Assembly: GCA_951799425.1 (NCBI GenBank)
Contig: OX637401.1
Span: 34,273,780-34,337,779 of the forward strand
Source: Ilex aquifolium
Taxonomy: Eukaryota; Streptophyta; Magnoliopsida; Aquifoliales; Aquifoliaceae
DNA: 64,000 nt
Direction of reading: 5' to 3'
Position numbers and translations under genes: made by a program. The notes beneath the pieces are model-generated. The model did not search any database, had not been told where the DNA came from, and saw only the letters and a program-made list of their open reading frames with translations. Of this stretch, positions 42,101 to 53,667 are shown in pieces. Position 1 is the first letter of the stretch, and every line of letters starts with the position of its first letter.

Positions 42101-43616
42101 ATGTCCGATATACTATTTCATTTTAAAGGAGGACTACTTATTACACCAAACTTGCGTTACAATAGAGCCCATGCTAGAGGATTTTTCATGACTTTTGATG
42201 TGAATAAAATGGTCAGGGATTCAAGAATTCTTTACAATGCAGCAAGAATCATCTTAATCAGAGACCGGAGTAAAAAGTTATGTCAGAAATACTAAAGAAT
42301 GAGAAATTACTTTTTTTTCCTAGTGGAGGGGAATGGCCAACTATACCAAACTTAGATCACCATTTCGAACTTGTTAGAAGATGAATCACCAATTTTGATC
42401 TCAATATATTGGTTAGGGTTTCAAGTTCTCTTTACAATGCCGCAAGAGTTAGCTCAATCCGGGTTCGGGAGAAAAAGTTATGTCCGATATACTATTTCAT
42501 TTTAAAGGAGGACTACTTATTACACCAAACTTGCGTTACAATAGAGCCCATGCTAGAGGATTTTTCATGACTTTTGATGTGAATAAAATGGTTAGGGATT
42601 CAAGAATTCTTTACAATGCATCAAGAATCATCTTAATCAGAGACCGGAGTAAAAAGTTATGTCAGAAATACTAAAGAATGGGAAATTACTTTTTTTTCCT
42701 AGTGGAGGGGAATGGCCAACTATACCAAACTTAGATCACCATTTCGAACTTGTTAGAAGATGAATCACCAATTTTGATCTGAATATATTGGTTAGGGTTT
42801 CAAGTTCTCTTTACAATGCCGCAAGAGTTAGCTCAATCCGAGTTCGGGAGAAAAAGTTATGTCCGATATACTATTTCATTTTAAAGGAGGACTACTTATT
42901 ACACCAAACTTGCGTTACAATAGAGCCCATGCTAGAGGATTTTTCATGACTTTTGATGTGAATAAAATGGTTAGGGATTCAAGAATTCTTTACAATGCAG
43001 CAAGAATCATCTTAATCAGAGACCGGAGTAAAAAGTTATGTCAGAAATACTAAAGAATGAGAAATTACTTTTTTTTCCTAGTGGAGGGGAATGGCCAACT
43101 ATACCAAACTTAGATCACCATTTCGAACTTGTTAGAAGATGAATCACCAATTTTGATCTGAATATATTGGTTAGGGTTTCAAGTTCTCTTTACAATGCCG
43201 CAAGAGTTAGCTCAATCCGGGTTCGGGAGAAAAAGTTATGTCCGATATACTATTTCATTTTAAAGGAGGACTACTTATTACACCAAACTTGCGTTACAAT
43301 AGAGCCCATGCTAGAGGATTTTTCATGACTTTTGATGTGAATAAAATGGTTAGGGATTCAAGAATTCTTTACAATGCATCAAGAATCATCTTAATCAGAG
43401 ACCGGAGTAAAAAGTTATGTCAGAAATACTAAAGAATGGGAAATTACTTTTTTTTCCTAGTGGATGGGAATGGCCAACTATACCAAACTTAGATCACCAT
43501 TTTGAACTTGTTAGAAGATGAATCACCAATTTTGATCTGAATATATTGGTTAGGGTTTCAAGTTCTCTTTACAATGCCGCAAGAGTTAGCTCAATCCGAG
43601 TTCGGGAGAAAAAGTT
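41723..43616. repeat. 5-monomer (1894-bp) unit, copy 1
   Basis: Unit D A N A N. The flanking markers 'gtggatggg' and 'cattttgaac' occur near 41568/41607, 43462/43501 and 45356/45395, exactly 1894 bp apart. 'catgatttttg' in half A of the D monomer is also shared with the next unit. Confidence 0.8.
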
Positions 43617-43994
43617 ATGTCCGATATACTATTTCATTTTAAAGGAGGACTACTTATTACACCAAACTTGCGTTACAATAGAGCCCATGCTAGAGGATTT
43701 TTCATGATTTTTGATGTGAATAAAATGGTTAGGGATTCAAGAATTCTTTACAATGCATCAAGAATCTCTTAATCAGAGACCGGAGTAAAAAGTTATGTCA
43801 GAAATACTAAAGAAAGGGAAATTACTTTTTTTTCCTAGTGGAGGGGAATGGCCAACTATACCAAACTTAGATCACCATTTCGAACTTGTTAGAAGATGAA
43901 TCACCAATTTTGATCTCAATATATTGGTTAGGGTTTCAAGTTCTCTTTACAATGCCGCAAGAGTTAGCTCAATCCGAGTTCGGGAGAAAAAGTT
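43617..43994. repeat. 378-bp deletion monomer 5
   Basis: Same deletion at 43766/43767, sharing 'catgatttttg' with monomer 4, from which it differs by 'ctgaatat' in the B half before it. Confidence 0.9.
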
Positions 43995-45510
43995 ATGTCC
44001 GATATACTATTTCATTTTAAAGGAGGACTACTTATTACACCAAACTTGCGTTACAATAGAGCCCATGCTAGAGGATTTTTCATGACTTTTGATGTGAATA
44101 AAATGGTCAGGGATTCAAGAATTCTTTACAATGCAGCAAGAATCATCTTAATCAGAGACCGGAGTAAAAAGTTATGTCAGAAATACTAAAGAATGAGAAA
44201 TTACTTTTTTTTCCTAGTGGAGGGGAATGGCCAACTATACCAAACTTAGATCACCATTTCGAACTTGTTAGAAGATGAATCACCAATTTTGATCTCAATA
44301 TATTGGTTAGGGTTTCAAGTTCTCTTTACAATGCCGCAAGAGTTAGCTCAATCCGGGTTCGGGAGAAAAAGTTATGTCCGATATACTATTTCATTTTAAA
44401 GGAGGACTACTTATTACACCAAACTTGCGTTACAATAGAGCCCATGCTAGAGGATTTTTCATGACTTTTGATGTGAATAAAATGGTTAGGGATTCAAGAA
44501 TTCTTTACAATGCATCAAGAATCATCTTAATCAGAGACCGGAGTAAAAAGTTATGTCAGAAATACTAAAGAATGGGAAATTACTTTTTTTTCCTAGTGGA
44601 GGGGAATGGCCAACTATACCAAACTTAGATCACCATTTCGAACTTGTTAGAAGATGAATCACCAATTTTGATCTGAATATATTGGTTAGGGTTTCAAGTT
44701 CTCTTTACAATGCCGCAAGAGTTAGCTCAATCCGAGTTCGGGAGAAAAAGTTATGTCCGATATACTATTTCATTTTAAAGGAGGACTACTTATTACACCA
44801 AACTTGCGTTACAATAGAGCCCATGCTAGAGGATTTTTCATGACTTTTGATGTGAATAAAATGGTTAGGGATTCAAGAATTCTTTACAATGCAGCAAGAA
44901 TCATCTTAATCAGAGACCGGAGTAAAAAGTTATGTCAGAAATACTAAAGAATGAGAAATTACTTTTTTTTCCTAGTGGAGGGGAATGGCCAACTATACCA
45001 AACTTAGATCACCATTTCGAACTTGTTAGAAGATGAATCACCAATTTTGATCTGAATATATTGGTTAGGGTTTCAAGTTCTCTTTACAATGCCGCAAGAG
45101 TTAGCTCAATCCGGGTTCGGGAGAAAAAGTTATGTCCGATATACTATTTCATTTTAAAGGAGGACTACTTATTACACCAAACTTGCGTTACAATAGAGCC
45201 CATGCTAGAGGATTTTTCATGACTTTTGATGTGAATAAAATGGTTAGGGATTCAAGAATTCTTTACAATGCATCAAGAATCATCTTAATCAGAGACCGGA
45301 GTAAAAAGTTATGTCAGAAATACTAAAGAATGGGAAATTACTTTTTTTTCCTAGTGGATGGGAATGGCCAACTATACCAAACTTAGATCACCATTTTGAA
45401 CTTGTTAGAAGATGAATTACCAATTTTGATCTCAATATATTGGTTAGGGTTTCAAGTTCTCTTTACAATGCCGCAAGAGTTAGCTCAATCCGAGTTCGGG
45501 AGAAAAAGTT
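43617..45510. repeat. 5-monomer (1894-bp) unit, copy 2
   Basis: Tandem copy of the preceding unit with the same class order and 'catgatttttg'. The next unit is not complete: the monomer at 45511 lacks the deletion. The last B half has a private 'gaattacc' near 45415. Confidence 0.8.
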
Positions 45511-46268
45511 ATGTCCGATATACTATTTCATTTTAAAGGAGGACTACTTATTACACCAAACTTGCGTTACAATAGAGCCCATGCTAGAGGATTTTTCATG
45601 ACTTTTGATGTGAATAAAATGGTTAGGGATTCAAGAATTCTTTACAATGCATCAAGAATCATCTTAATCAGAGACCGGAGTAAAAAGTTATGTCAGAAAT
45701 ACTAAAGAATGAGAAATTACCTTTTTTTCCTAGTGGAGGGGAATGGCCAACTATACCAAACTTAGATCACCATTTCGAACTTGTTAGAAGATGAATCACC
45801 AATTTTGATCTCAATATATTGGTTAGGGTTTCAAGTTCTCTTTACAATGCCGCAAGAGTTAGCTCAATCCGGGTTCGGGAGAAAAAGTTATGTCCGATAT
45901 ACTATTTCATTTTAAAGGAGGACTACTTATTACACCAAACTTGCGTTACAATAGAGCCCATGCTAGAGGATTTTTCATGACTTTTGATGTGAATAAAATG
46001 GTTAGGGATTCAAGAATTCTTTACAATGCATCAAGAATCATCTTAATCAGAGACCGGAGTAAAAAGTTATGTCAGAAATACTAAAGAATGGGAAATTACT
46101 TTTTTTTCCTAGTGGAGGGGAATGGCCAACTATACCAAACTTAGATCACCATTTCGAACTTGTTAGAAGATGAATCACCAATTTTGATCTCAATATATTG
46201 GTTAGGGTTTCAAGTTCTCTTTACAATGCCGCAAGAGTTAGCTCAATCCGAGTTCGGGAGAAAAAGTT

Positions 46269-46647
46269 ATGTCCGATATACTATTTCATTTTAAAGGAGG
46301 ACTACTTATTACACCAAACTTGCGTTACAATAGAGCCCATGCTAGAGGATTTTTCATGACTTTTGATGTGAATAAAATGGTTAGGGATTCAAGAATTCTT
46401 TTCAATGCAGCATGAATCATCTTAATCAGAGACCGGAGTAAAAAGTTATGTCAGAAATACTAAAGAATGGGAAATTACATTTTTTTCCTAGTGGAGGGGA
46501 ATGGCCAACTATACCAAACTTCCATCACCATTTCGAACTTGTTAGAAGATGAATCACCAATTTTGATCTCAATATATTGGTTAGGGTTTCAAGTTATCTT
46601 TACAATGCCGCAAGAGTTAGCTCAATCCGAGTTCGGGAGAAAAAGTT
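46269..46647. repeat. Chimeric monomer at the region 5/6 boundary
   Basis: Half A begins as the core type ('catgacttttg') but ends as the flank type ('cttttcaatgcagcatgaatc'). The B half that follows is the flank type ('ttacattttttt', 'cttccatc'). From here on the flank family dominates. The switch point lies between about 46358 and 46400, within one half-unit, as expected for gene conversion or unequal crossover between families. Confidence 0.75.
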
Positions 46648-48542
46648 ATGTCCGATATACTATTTCATTTTAAAGGAGGACTACTTATTACACAAAACTT
46701 GCGTTACAATAGAGCCCATGCTAGAGGATTTTTCATGACTTTTGATGTGAATAAAATGGTTAGGGATTCAAGAATTCTTTACGATTCATCAAGAATCATC
46801 TTAATCAGAGACCGGAGTAAAAAGTTATGTCAGAAATACTAAAGAATGAGAAATTACCTTTTTTTCCTAGTGGAGGGGAATGGCCAACTATACCAAACTT
46901 AGATCACCATTTCGAACTTGTTAGAAGATGAATCACCAATTTTGATCTGAATATATTGGTTAGGGTTTCAAGTTCTCTTTACAATGGCGCAAGAGTTAGC
47001 TCAATCCGGGTTCGGGAGAAAAAGTTATGTCCGATATACTATTTCATTTTAAAGGAGGACTACTTATTACACCAAACTTGCGTTACAATAGAGCCCATGC
47101 TAGAGGATTTTTCATGACTTTTGATGTGAATAAAATGGTTAGGGATTCAAGAATTCTTTACAATGCATCAAGAATCATCTTAATCAGAGACCGGAGTAAA
47201 AAGTTATGTCAGAAATACTAAAGAATGGGAAATTACTTTTTTTTCCTAGTGGAGGGGAATGGCCAACTATACCAAACTTAGATCACCATTTCGAACTTGT
47301 TAGAAGATGAATCACCAATTTTGATCTCAATATATTGGTTAGGGTTTCAAGTTCTTTTTACAATGCCGCAAGAGTTAGCTCAATCCGAGTTCGGGAGAAA
47401 AAGTTATGTCCGATATACTATTTCATTTTAAAGGAGGACTACTTATTACACCAAACTTGCGTTACAATAGAGCCCATGCTAGAGGATTTTTCATGACTTT
47501 TGATGTGAATAAAATGGTTAGGGATTCAAGAATTCTTTACAATGCATCAAGAATCATCTTAATCAGAGACCGGAGTAAAAAGTTATGTCAGAAATACTAA
47601 AGAATGGGAAATTACTTTTTTTTCCTAGTGGAGGGGAATGGCCAACTATACCAAACTTTCATCACCATTTCGAACTTATTGGAAGATGAATCACCAATTT
47701 TGATCTCAATATATTGGTTATGGTTTCAAGTTCTCTTTACAATGCCGCAAGAGTTAACTCAATCCGAGTTCGGGAGAAAAAATTATGTCCGATATACTAT
47801 TTCATTTTAAAGGAGGACTACTTATTACACCAAACTTGCGTTACAATAGAGCCCATGCTAGAGGATTTTTCATGAGTTTTGATGTGAATAAAATGGTTAG
47901 GGATTCAAGAATTCTTTTCAATGCAGCATGAATCATCTTAATCAGAGACCGGAGTAAAAAGTTATGTCAGAAATACAAAAAAATGGGAAATTACATTTTT
48001 TTCCTAGTGGAGGGGAATGGCCAACTATACCAAACTTCCATCACCATTTCGAACTTGTTAGAAGATGAATCACCAATTTTGATCTCAATATATTGGTTAG
48101 GGTTTCAAGTTCTCTTTACAATGCCGCAAGAGTTAGCTCAATCCGAGTTCGGGAGAAAAAGTTATGTCCGATATACTATTTCATTTTAAAGGAGGACTAC
48201 TTATTACACCAAACTTGCGTTACAATAGAGCCCATGCTAGAGGATTTTTCATGAGTTTTGATGTGAATAAAATGGTTAGGGATTCAAGAATTCTTTTCAA
48301 TGCAGCATGAATCATCTTAATCAGAGACCGGAGTAAAAAGTTATGTCAGAAATACTAAAGAATGGGAAATTACATTTTTTTCCTAGTGGAGGGGAATGGC
48401 CAACTATACCAAACTTCCATCACCATTTCGAACTTGTTAGAAGATGAATCACCAATTTTGATCTCAATATATTGGTTAGGGTTTCAAGTTATCTTTACAA
48501 TGCCGCAAGAGTTAGCTCAATCCGAGTTCGGGAGAAAAAGTT
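46648..48542. repeat. 5-monomer (1895-bp) higher-order unit, copy 1
   Basis: The unit runs from one 'acacaaaactt' A half to the next: that monomer, two 'cttagatc'/'ctttcatc' monomers, then two flank-type monomers ending in 'caagttatc'. The first monomer has a private 'ttacgattcatc' near 46780. Confidence 0.7.
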
Positions 48543-50437
48543 ATGTCCGATATACTATTTCATTTTAAAGGAGGACTACTTATTACACAAAACTTGCGTT
48601 ACAATAGAGCCCATGCTAGAGGATTTTTCATGACTTTTGATGTGAATAAAATGGTTAGGGATTCAAGAATTCTTTACAATGCATCAAGAATCATCTTAAT
48701 CAGAGACCGGAGTAAAAAGTTATGTCAGAAATACTAAAGAATGGGAAATTACTTTTTTTTCCTAGTGGAGGGGAATGGCCAACTATACCAAACTTAGATC
48801 ACCATTTCGAACTTGTTAGAAGATGAATCACCAATTTTGATCTCAATATATTGGTTAGGGTTTCAAGTTCTCTTTACAATGCCGCAAGAGTTAGCTCAAT
48901 CCGAGTTCGGGAGAAAAAGTTATGTCCGATATACTATTTCATTTTAAAGGAGGACTACTTATTACACCAAACTTGCGTTACAATAGAGCCCATGCTAGAG
49001 GATTTTTCATGACTTTTGATGTGAATAAAATGGTTAGGGATTCAAGAATTCTTTACAATGCATCAAGAATCATCTTAATCAGAGACCGGAGTAAAAAGTT
49101 ATGTCAGAAATACTAAAGAATGGGAAATTACTTTTTTTTCCTAGTGGAGGGGAATGGCCAACTATACCAAACTTTCATCACCATTTCGAACTTATTGGAA
49201 GATGAATCACCAATTTTGATCTCAATATATTGGTTATGGTTTCAAGTTCTCTTTACAATGCCGCAAGAGTTAACTCAATCCGAGTTCGGGAGAAAAAGTT
49301 CTGTCCGATATACTATTTCATTTTAAAGGAGGACTACTTATTACACCAAACTTGCGTTACAATAGAGCCCATGCTAGAGGATTTTTCATGACTTTTGATG
49401 TGAATAAAATGGTTAGGGATTCAAGAATTCTTTACAATGCAGCATGAATCATCTTAATCAGAGACCGGAGTAAAAAGTTATGTCAGAAATACTAAAGAAT
49501 GGGAAATTACTTTTTTTTCCTAGTGGAGGGGAATGGCCAACTATACCAAACTTTCATCACCATTTCGAACTTATTGGAAGATGAATCACCAATTTTGATC
49601 TCAATATATTGGTTATGGTTTCAAGTTCTCTTTACAATGCCGCAAGAGTTAACTCAATCCGAGTTCGGGAGAAAAAGTTATGTCCGATATACTATTTCAT
49701 TTTAAAGGAGGACTACTTATTACACCAAACTTGCGTTACAATAGAGCCCATGCTAGAGGATTTTTCATGAGTTTTGATGTGAATAAAATGGTTAGGGATT
49801 CAAGAATTCTTTTCAATGCAGCATGAATCATCTTAATCAGAGACCGGAGTAAAAAGTTATGTCAGAAATACAAAAAAATGGGAAATTACATTTTTTTCCT
49901 AGTGGAGGGGAATGGCCAACTATACCAAACTTCCATCACCATTTCGAACTTGTTAGAAGATGAATCACCAATTTTGATCTCAATATATTGGTTAGGGTTT
50001 CAAGTTCTCTTTACAATGCCGCAAGAGTTAGCTCAATCCGAGTTCGGGAGAAAAAGTTATGTCCGATATACTATTTCATTTTAAAGGAGGACTACTTATT
50101 ACACCAAACTTGCGTTACAATAGAGCCCATGCTAGAGGATTTTTCATGAGTTTTGATGTGAATAAAATGGTTAGGGATTCAAGAATTCTTTTCAATGCAG
50201 CATGAATCATCTTAATCAGAGACCGGAGTAAAAAGTTATGTCAGAAATACTAAAGAATGGGAAATTACATTTTTTTCCTAGTGGAGGGGAATGGCCAACT
50301 ATACCAAACTTCCATCACCATTTCGAACTTGTTAGAAGATGAATCACCAATTTTGATCTCAATATATTGGTTAGGGTTTCAAGTTATCTTTACAATGCCG
50401 CAAGAGTTAGCTCAATCCGAGTTCGGGAGAAAAAGTT
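48543..50437. repeat. 5-monomer (1895-bp) higher-order unit, copy 2
   Basis: Same length, same boundary marker and similar monomer order as the preceding unit. It differs by carrying two consecutive 'ggttatgg' B halves (near 49234 and 49613). The half A between them (49301-49479) is mosaic: core-type 'catgacttttg ... ctttacaatg' ending in flank-type 'cagcatgaatc'. Confidence 0.65.
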
Positions 50438-52332
50438 ATGTCCGATATACTATTTCATTTTAAAGGAGGACTACTTATTACACAAAACTTGCGTTACAAT
50501 AGAGCCCATGCTAGAGGATTTTTCATGACTTTTGATGTGAATAAAATGGTTAGGGATTCAAGAATTCTTTACAATGCATCAAGAATCATCTTAATCAGAG
50601 ACCGGAGTAAAAAGTTATGTCAGAAATACTAAAGAATGGGAAATTACTTTTTTTTCCTAGTGGAGGGGAATGGCCAACTATACCAAACTTAGATCACCAT
50701 TTCGAACTTGTTAGAAGATGAATCACCAATTTTGATCTCAATATATTGGTTAGGGTTTCAAGTTCTCTTTACAATGCCGCAAGAGTTAGCTCAATCCGAG
50801 TTCGGGAGAAAAAGTTATGTCCGATATACTATTTCATTTTAAAGGAGGACTACTTATTACACCAAACTTGCGTTACAATAGAGCCCATGCTAGAGGATTT
50901 TTCATGACTTTTGATGTGAATAAAATGGTTAGGGATTCAAGAATTCTTTACAATGCATCAAGAATCATCTTAATCAGAGACCGGAGTAAAAAGTTATGTC
51001 AGAAATACTAAAGAATGGGAAATTACTTTTTTTTCCTAGTGGAGGGGAATGGCCAACTATACCAAACTTTCATCACCATTTCGAACTTATTGGAAGATGA
51101 ATCACCAATTTTGATCTCAATATATTGGTTATGGTTTCAAGTTCTCTTTACAATGCCGCAAGAGTTAACTCAATCCGAGTTCGGGAGAAAAAGTTCTGTC
51201 CGATATACTATTTCATTTTAAAGGAGGACTACTTATTACACCAAACTTGCGTTACAATAGAGCCCATGCTAGAGGATTTTTCATGAGTTTTGATGTGAAT
51301 AAAATGGTTAGGGATTCAAGAATTCTTTTCAATGCAGCATGAATCATCTTAATCAGAGACCGGAGTAAAAAGTTATGTCAGAAATACAAAAAAATGGGAA
51401 ATTACATTTTTTTCCTAGTGGAGGGGAATGGCCAACTATACCAAACTTCCATCACCATTTCGAACTTGTTAGAAGATGAATCACCAATTTTGATCTCAAT
51501 ATATTGGTTAGGGTTTCAAGTTCTCTTTACAATGCCGCAAGAGTTAGCTCAATCCGAGTTCGGGAGAAAAAGTTATGTCCGATATACTATTTCATTTTAA
51601 AGGAGGACTACTTATTACACCAAACTTGCGTTACAATAGAGCCCATGCTAGAGGATTTTTCATGACTTTTGATGTGAATAAAATGGTTAGGGATTCAAGA
51701 ATTCTTTACAATGCATCAAGAATCATCTTAATCAGAGACCGGAGTAAAAAGTTATGTCAGAAATACTAAAGAATGAGAAATTACCTTTTTTTCCTAGTGG
51801 AGGGGAATGGCCAACTATACCAAACTTAGATCACCATTTCGAACTTGTTAGAAGATGAATCACCAATTTTGATCTCAATATATTGGTTAGGGTTTCAAGT
51901 TCTCTTTACAATGCCGCAAGAGTTAGCTCAATCCGGGTTCGGGAGAAAAAGTTATGTCCGATATACTATTTCATTTTAAAGGAGGACTACTTATTACACC
52001 AAACTTGCGTTACAATAGAGCCCATGCTAGAGGATTTTTCATGACTTTTGATGTGAATAAAATGGTTAGGGATTCAAGAATTCTTTACAATGCATCAAGA
52101 ATCATCTTAATCAGAGACCGGAGTAAAAAGTTATGTCAGAAATACTAAAGAATGGGAAATTACTTTTTTTTCCTAGTGGAGGGGAATGGCCAACTATACC
52201 AAACTTAGATCACCATTTCGAACTTGTTAGAAGATGAATCACCAATTTTGATCTCAATATATTGGTTAGGGTTTCAAGTTCTCTTTACAATGCCGCAAGA
52301 GTTAGCTCAATCCGAGTTCGGGAGAAAAAGTT

Positions 52333-52511
52333 ATGTCCGATATACTATTTCATTTTAAAGGAGGACTACTTATTACACCAAACTTGCGTTACAATAGAGC
52401 CCATGCTAGAGGATTTTTCATGACTTTTGATGTGAATAAAATGGTTAGGGATTCAAGAATTCTTTACAATGCATCAAGAATCATCTTAATCAGAGACCGG
52501 AGTAAAAAGTT
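52333..52511. repeat. A half-unit (179 bp) of the dimeric monomer
   Basis: This half aligns with half B along its length. Shared blocks, in the same order, are 'ggagg', 'accaaactt', 'ggttaggg', 'tctttacaatgc' and 'aaaaagttatgtc'. From the 'tgctagagga' / 'tgttagaaga' region to 'ggttaggg' the two halves align without any gap. Half A carries the EcoRI dyad. Its main variants are 'gagttttg' with 'ttttcaatgcagcatg' (outer regions), 'attcattac' (6.5-32.4 kb), 'cagtgcag', 'aatgatta' and 'acaaaactt'. The length is close to one nucleosome repeat. Confidence 0.9.
52455..52464. repeat. 10-bp dyad with EcoRI site in half A
   Basis: 'aagaattctt' is a perfect 10-bp palindrome that contains the EcoRI site GAATTC. 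The EcoRI core lies 124-129 bases into every monomer I checked, including the 'attcattac' variants, so the array should cut to a single 379-bp (or 378-bp) EcoRI fragment. The outer bases of the dyad change in the 'attcattac' class. Confidence 0.7.
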
Positions 52512-52516
52512 ATGTC
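52504..52516. repeat. 13-bp box shared by both half-units (A/B junction copy)
   Basis: The sequence 'aaaaagttatgtc' spans the A-to-B junction here and appears identically at the B-to-A junction (52704-52716). It is the longest exact match I found between the two diverged halves. The boxes alternate at 179 and 200 bp along the whole array. In many monomers of 9.8-39.5 kb the B/A copy is altered to 'agaaagttatgtc'. Its function is unknown; it may be a conserved protein-binding or processing site, or simply slow-evolving. Confidence 0.6.
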
Positions 52517-52633
52517 AGAAATACTAAAGAATGGGAAATTACTTTTTTTTCCTAGTGGAGGGGAATGGCCAACTATACCAAACTTAGATCACCATTTCGA
52601 ACTTGTTAGAAGATGAATCACCAATTTTGATCT

Positions 52634-52643
52634 CAATATATTG
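52634..52643. repeat. 10-bp dyad in half B
   Basis: 'caatatattg' is a perfect palindrome just before the telo-box. A recurrent C-to-G variant ('ctgaatat') in regions 2 to 5 breaks its outer base pair. Short dyads are common in satellites, and I assign no function. Confidence 0.45.
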
Positions 52644-52644
52644 G

Positions 52645-52653
52645 TTAGGGTTT
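52645..52653 (-). promoter_or_regulatory. Telo-box (AAACCCTAA) in half B
   Basis: The plus strand reads 'ttagggttt', so the minus strand reads AAACCCTAA. This is the exact telo-box motif known from plant promoters and interstitial telomeric repeats, where it is bound by TRB-type telomere-repeat-binding proteins. It lies 312-320 bases into nearly every monomer. Monomers of the 'ggttatgg' class (11 seen) and one at about 2250 ('ggtcaggg') lack it. A 9-mer can occur by chance, so binding is only a hypothesis; what stands out is the roughly 155-fold repetition at fixed spacing. Confidence 0.4.
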
Positions 52654-52703
52654 CAAGTTCTCTTTACAATGCCGCAAGAGTTAGCTCAATCCGAGTTCGG
52701 GAG

Positions 52704-52716
52704 AAAAAGTTATGTC
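52704..52716. repeat. 13-bp box shared by both half-units (B/A junction copy)
   Basis: This is the second occurrence of 'aaaaagttatgtc' per monomer, here at the junction into the next monomer. With the preceding copy it defines the 179/200-bp alternation. Confidence 0.6.
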
Positions 52717-53667
52717 CGATATACTATTTCATTTTAAAGGAGGACTACTTATTACACCAAACTTGCGTTACAATAGAGCCCATGCTAGAGGATTTTTCAT
52801 GACTTTTGATGTGAATAAAATGGTTAGGGATTCAAGAATTCTTTACAATGCATCAAGAATCATCTTAATCAGAGACCGGAGTAAAAAGTTATGTCAGAAA
52901 TACTAAAGAATGAGAAATTACCTTTTTTTCCTAGTGGAGGGGAATGGCCAACTATACCAAACTTAGATCACCATTTCGAACTTGTTAGAAGATGAATCAC
53001 CAATTTTGATCTCAATATATTGGTTAGGGTTTCAAGTTCTCTTTACAATGCCGCAAGAGTTAGCTCAATCCGGGTTCGGGAGAAAAAGTTATGTCCGATA
53101 TACTATTTCATTTTAAAGGAGGACTACTTATTACACCAAACTTGCGTTACAATAGAGCCCATGCTAGAGGATTTTTCATGACTTTTGATGTGAATAAAAT
53201 GGTTAGGGATTCAAGAATTCTTTACAATGCATCAAGAATCATCTTAATCAGAGACCGGAGTAAAAAGTTATGTCAGAAATACTAAAGAATGGGAAATTAC
53301 TTTTTTTTCCTAGTGGAGGGGAATGGCCAACTATACCAAACTTAGATCACCATTTCGAACTTGTTAGAAGATGAATCACCAATTTTGATCTCAATATATT
53401 GGTTAGGGTTTCAAGTTCTCTTTACAATGCCGCAAGAGTTAGCTCAATCCGAGTTCGGGAGAAAAAGTTATGTCCGATATACTATTTCATTTTAAAGGAG
53501 GACTACTTATTACACCAAACTTGCGTTACAATAGAGCCCATGCTAGAGGATTTTTCATGACTTTTGATGTGAATAAAATGGTTAGGGATTCAAGAATTCT
53601 TTACAATGCATCAAGAATCATCTTAATCAGAGACCGGAGTAAAAAGTTATGTCAGAAATACTAAAGA

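Larger units (their letters stand above)
37376..46268. repeat. Region 5: units carrying the 378-bp monomer
   Basis: Higher-order units here each hold one deletion monomer D followed by a class A monomer with 'aatggtcaggg', then N and A monomers. Spacing between successive D monomers shrinks along the array: 3031, 2273 and 1894 bp, that is 8, 6 and 5 monomers, each minus one base. The class H and I monomers of region 4 are absent. B halves often carry 'ctgaatat'. Confidence 0.8.
52333..52711. repeat. Reference 379-bp monomer close to consensus
   Basis: I use this copy as the reference because it carries the majority base at the diagnostic positions I tracked. It starts at the 'atgtccg' landmark and runs to the base before the next one. 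It is made of a 179-bp A half and a 200-bp B half. It contains one EcoRI site, one telo-box, seven CpG dinucleotides and one T8 run. The phase (start point) is arbitrary, since the array is circularly permutable. The open frames in it (64 codons in half A, and in other copies 68 codons in half B) are by-products of the repeat. Confidence 0.9.
52512..52711. repeat. B half-unit (200 bp) of the dimeric monomer
   Basis: This is the second half of the dimer, 21 bp longer than half A. The extra length lies in its first 60 or so bases, which hold a T7-T8 run and 'cctagtggaggggaatgg'. It contains the telo-box (reverse complement of 'ttagggttt') and the dyad 'caatatattg'. Three main B types occur: 'cttagatcacc' (most of the array), 'cttccatcacc' with 'ttacattttttt' (the flanks), and 'ctttcatcacc' with 'ggttatgg' (the flanks only). 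Confidence 0.9.
51575..53664. repeat. Six consecutive core-type monomers within the flank region
   Basis: Half-A starts at 51575, 51954, 52333, 52712, 53091 and 53470 are all consensus type. A 3-monomer (1137-bp) tandem duplication is visible: 'aatgagaaattacc' with a T7 run follows 51575 and 52712, and 'gggttcggg' follows each. It looks like a short local expansion inside the flank family. Confidence 0.65.

Noticed and set aside
52353..52364. Shine-Dalgarno-like 'aaaggagga' in every A half
   Set aside because: No start codon lies at suitable spacing with a frame of useful length, and the context is a eukaryotic-type satellite.
52600..52611. Match of 'cttgttagaaga' in half B to part of the Arabidopsis 178-bp centromere repeat as I recall it
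   Set aside because: About 12 bases, from memory, and the surrounding sequence is not colinear. It is too short to assign the family or to place the organism in Brassicaceae; a database search would decide.
52689..52711. CENP-B-box-like sequence around 'gagttcgggagaaaaag'
   Set aside because: The TTCG start is present, but the downstream CGGG at the required spacing is missing on both strands. No other stretch of the monomer fits better.
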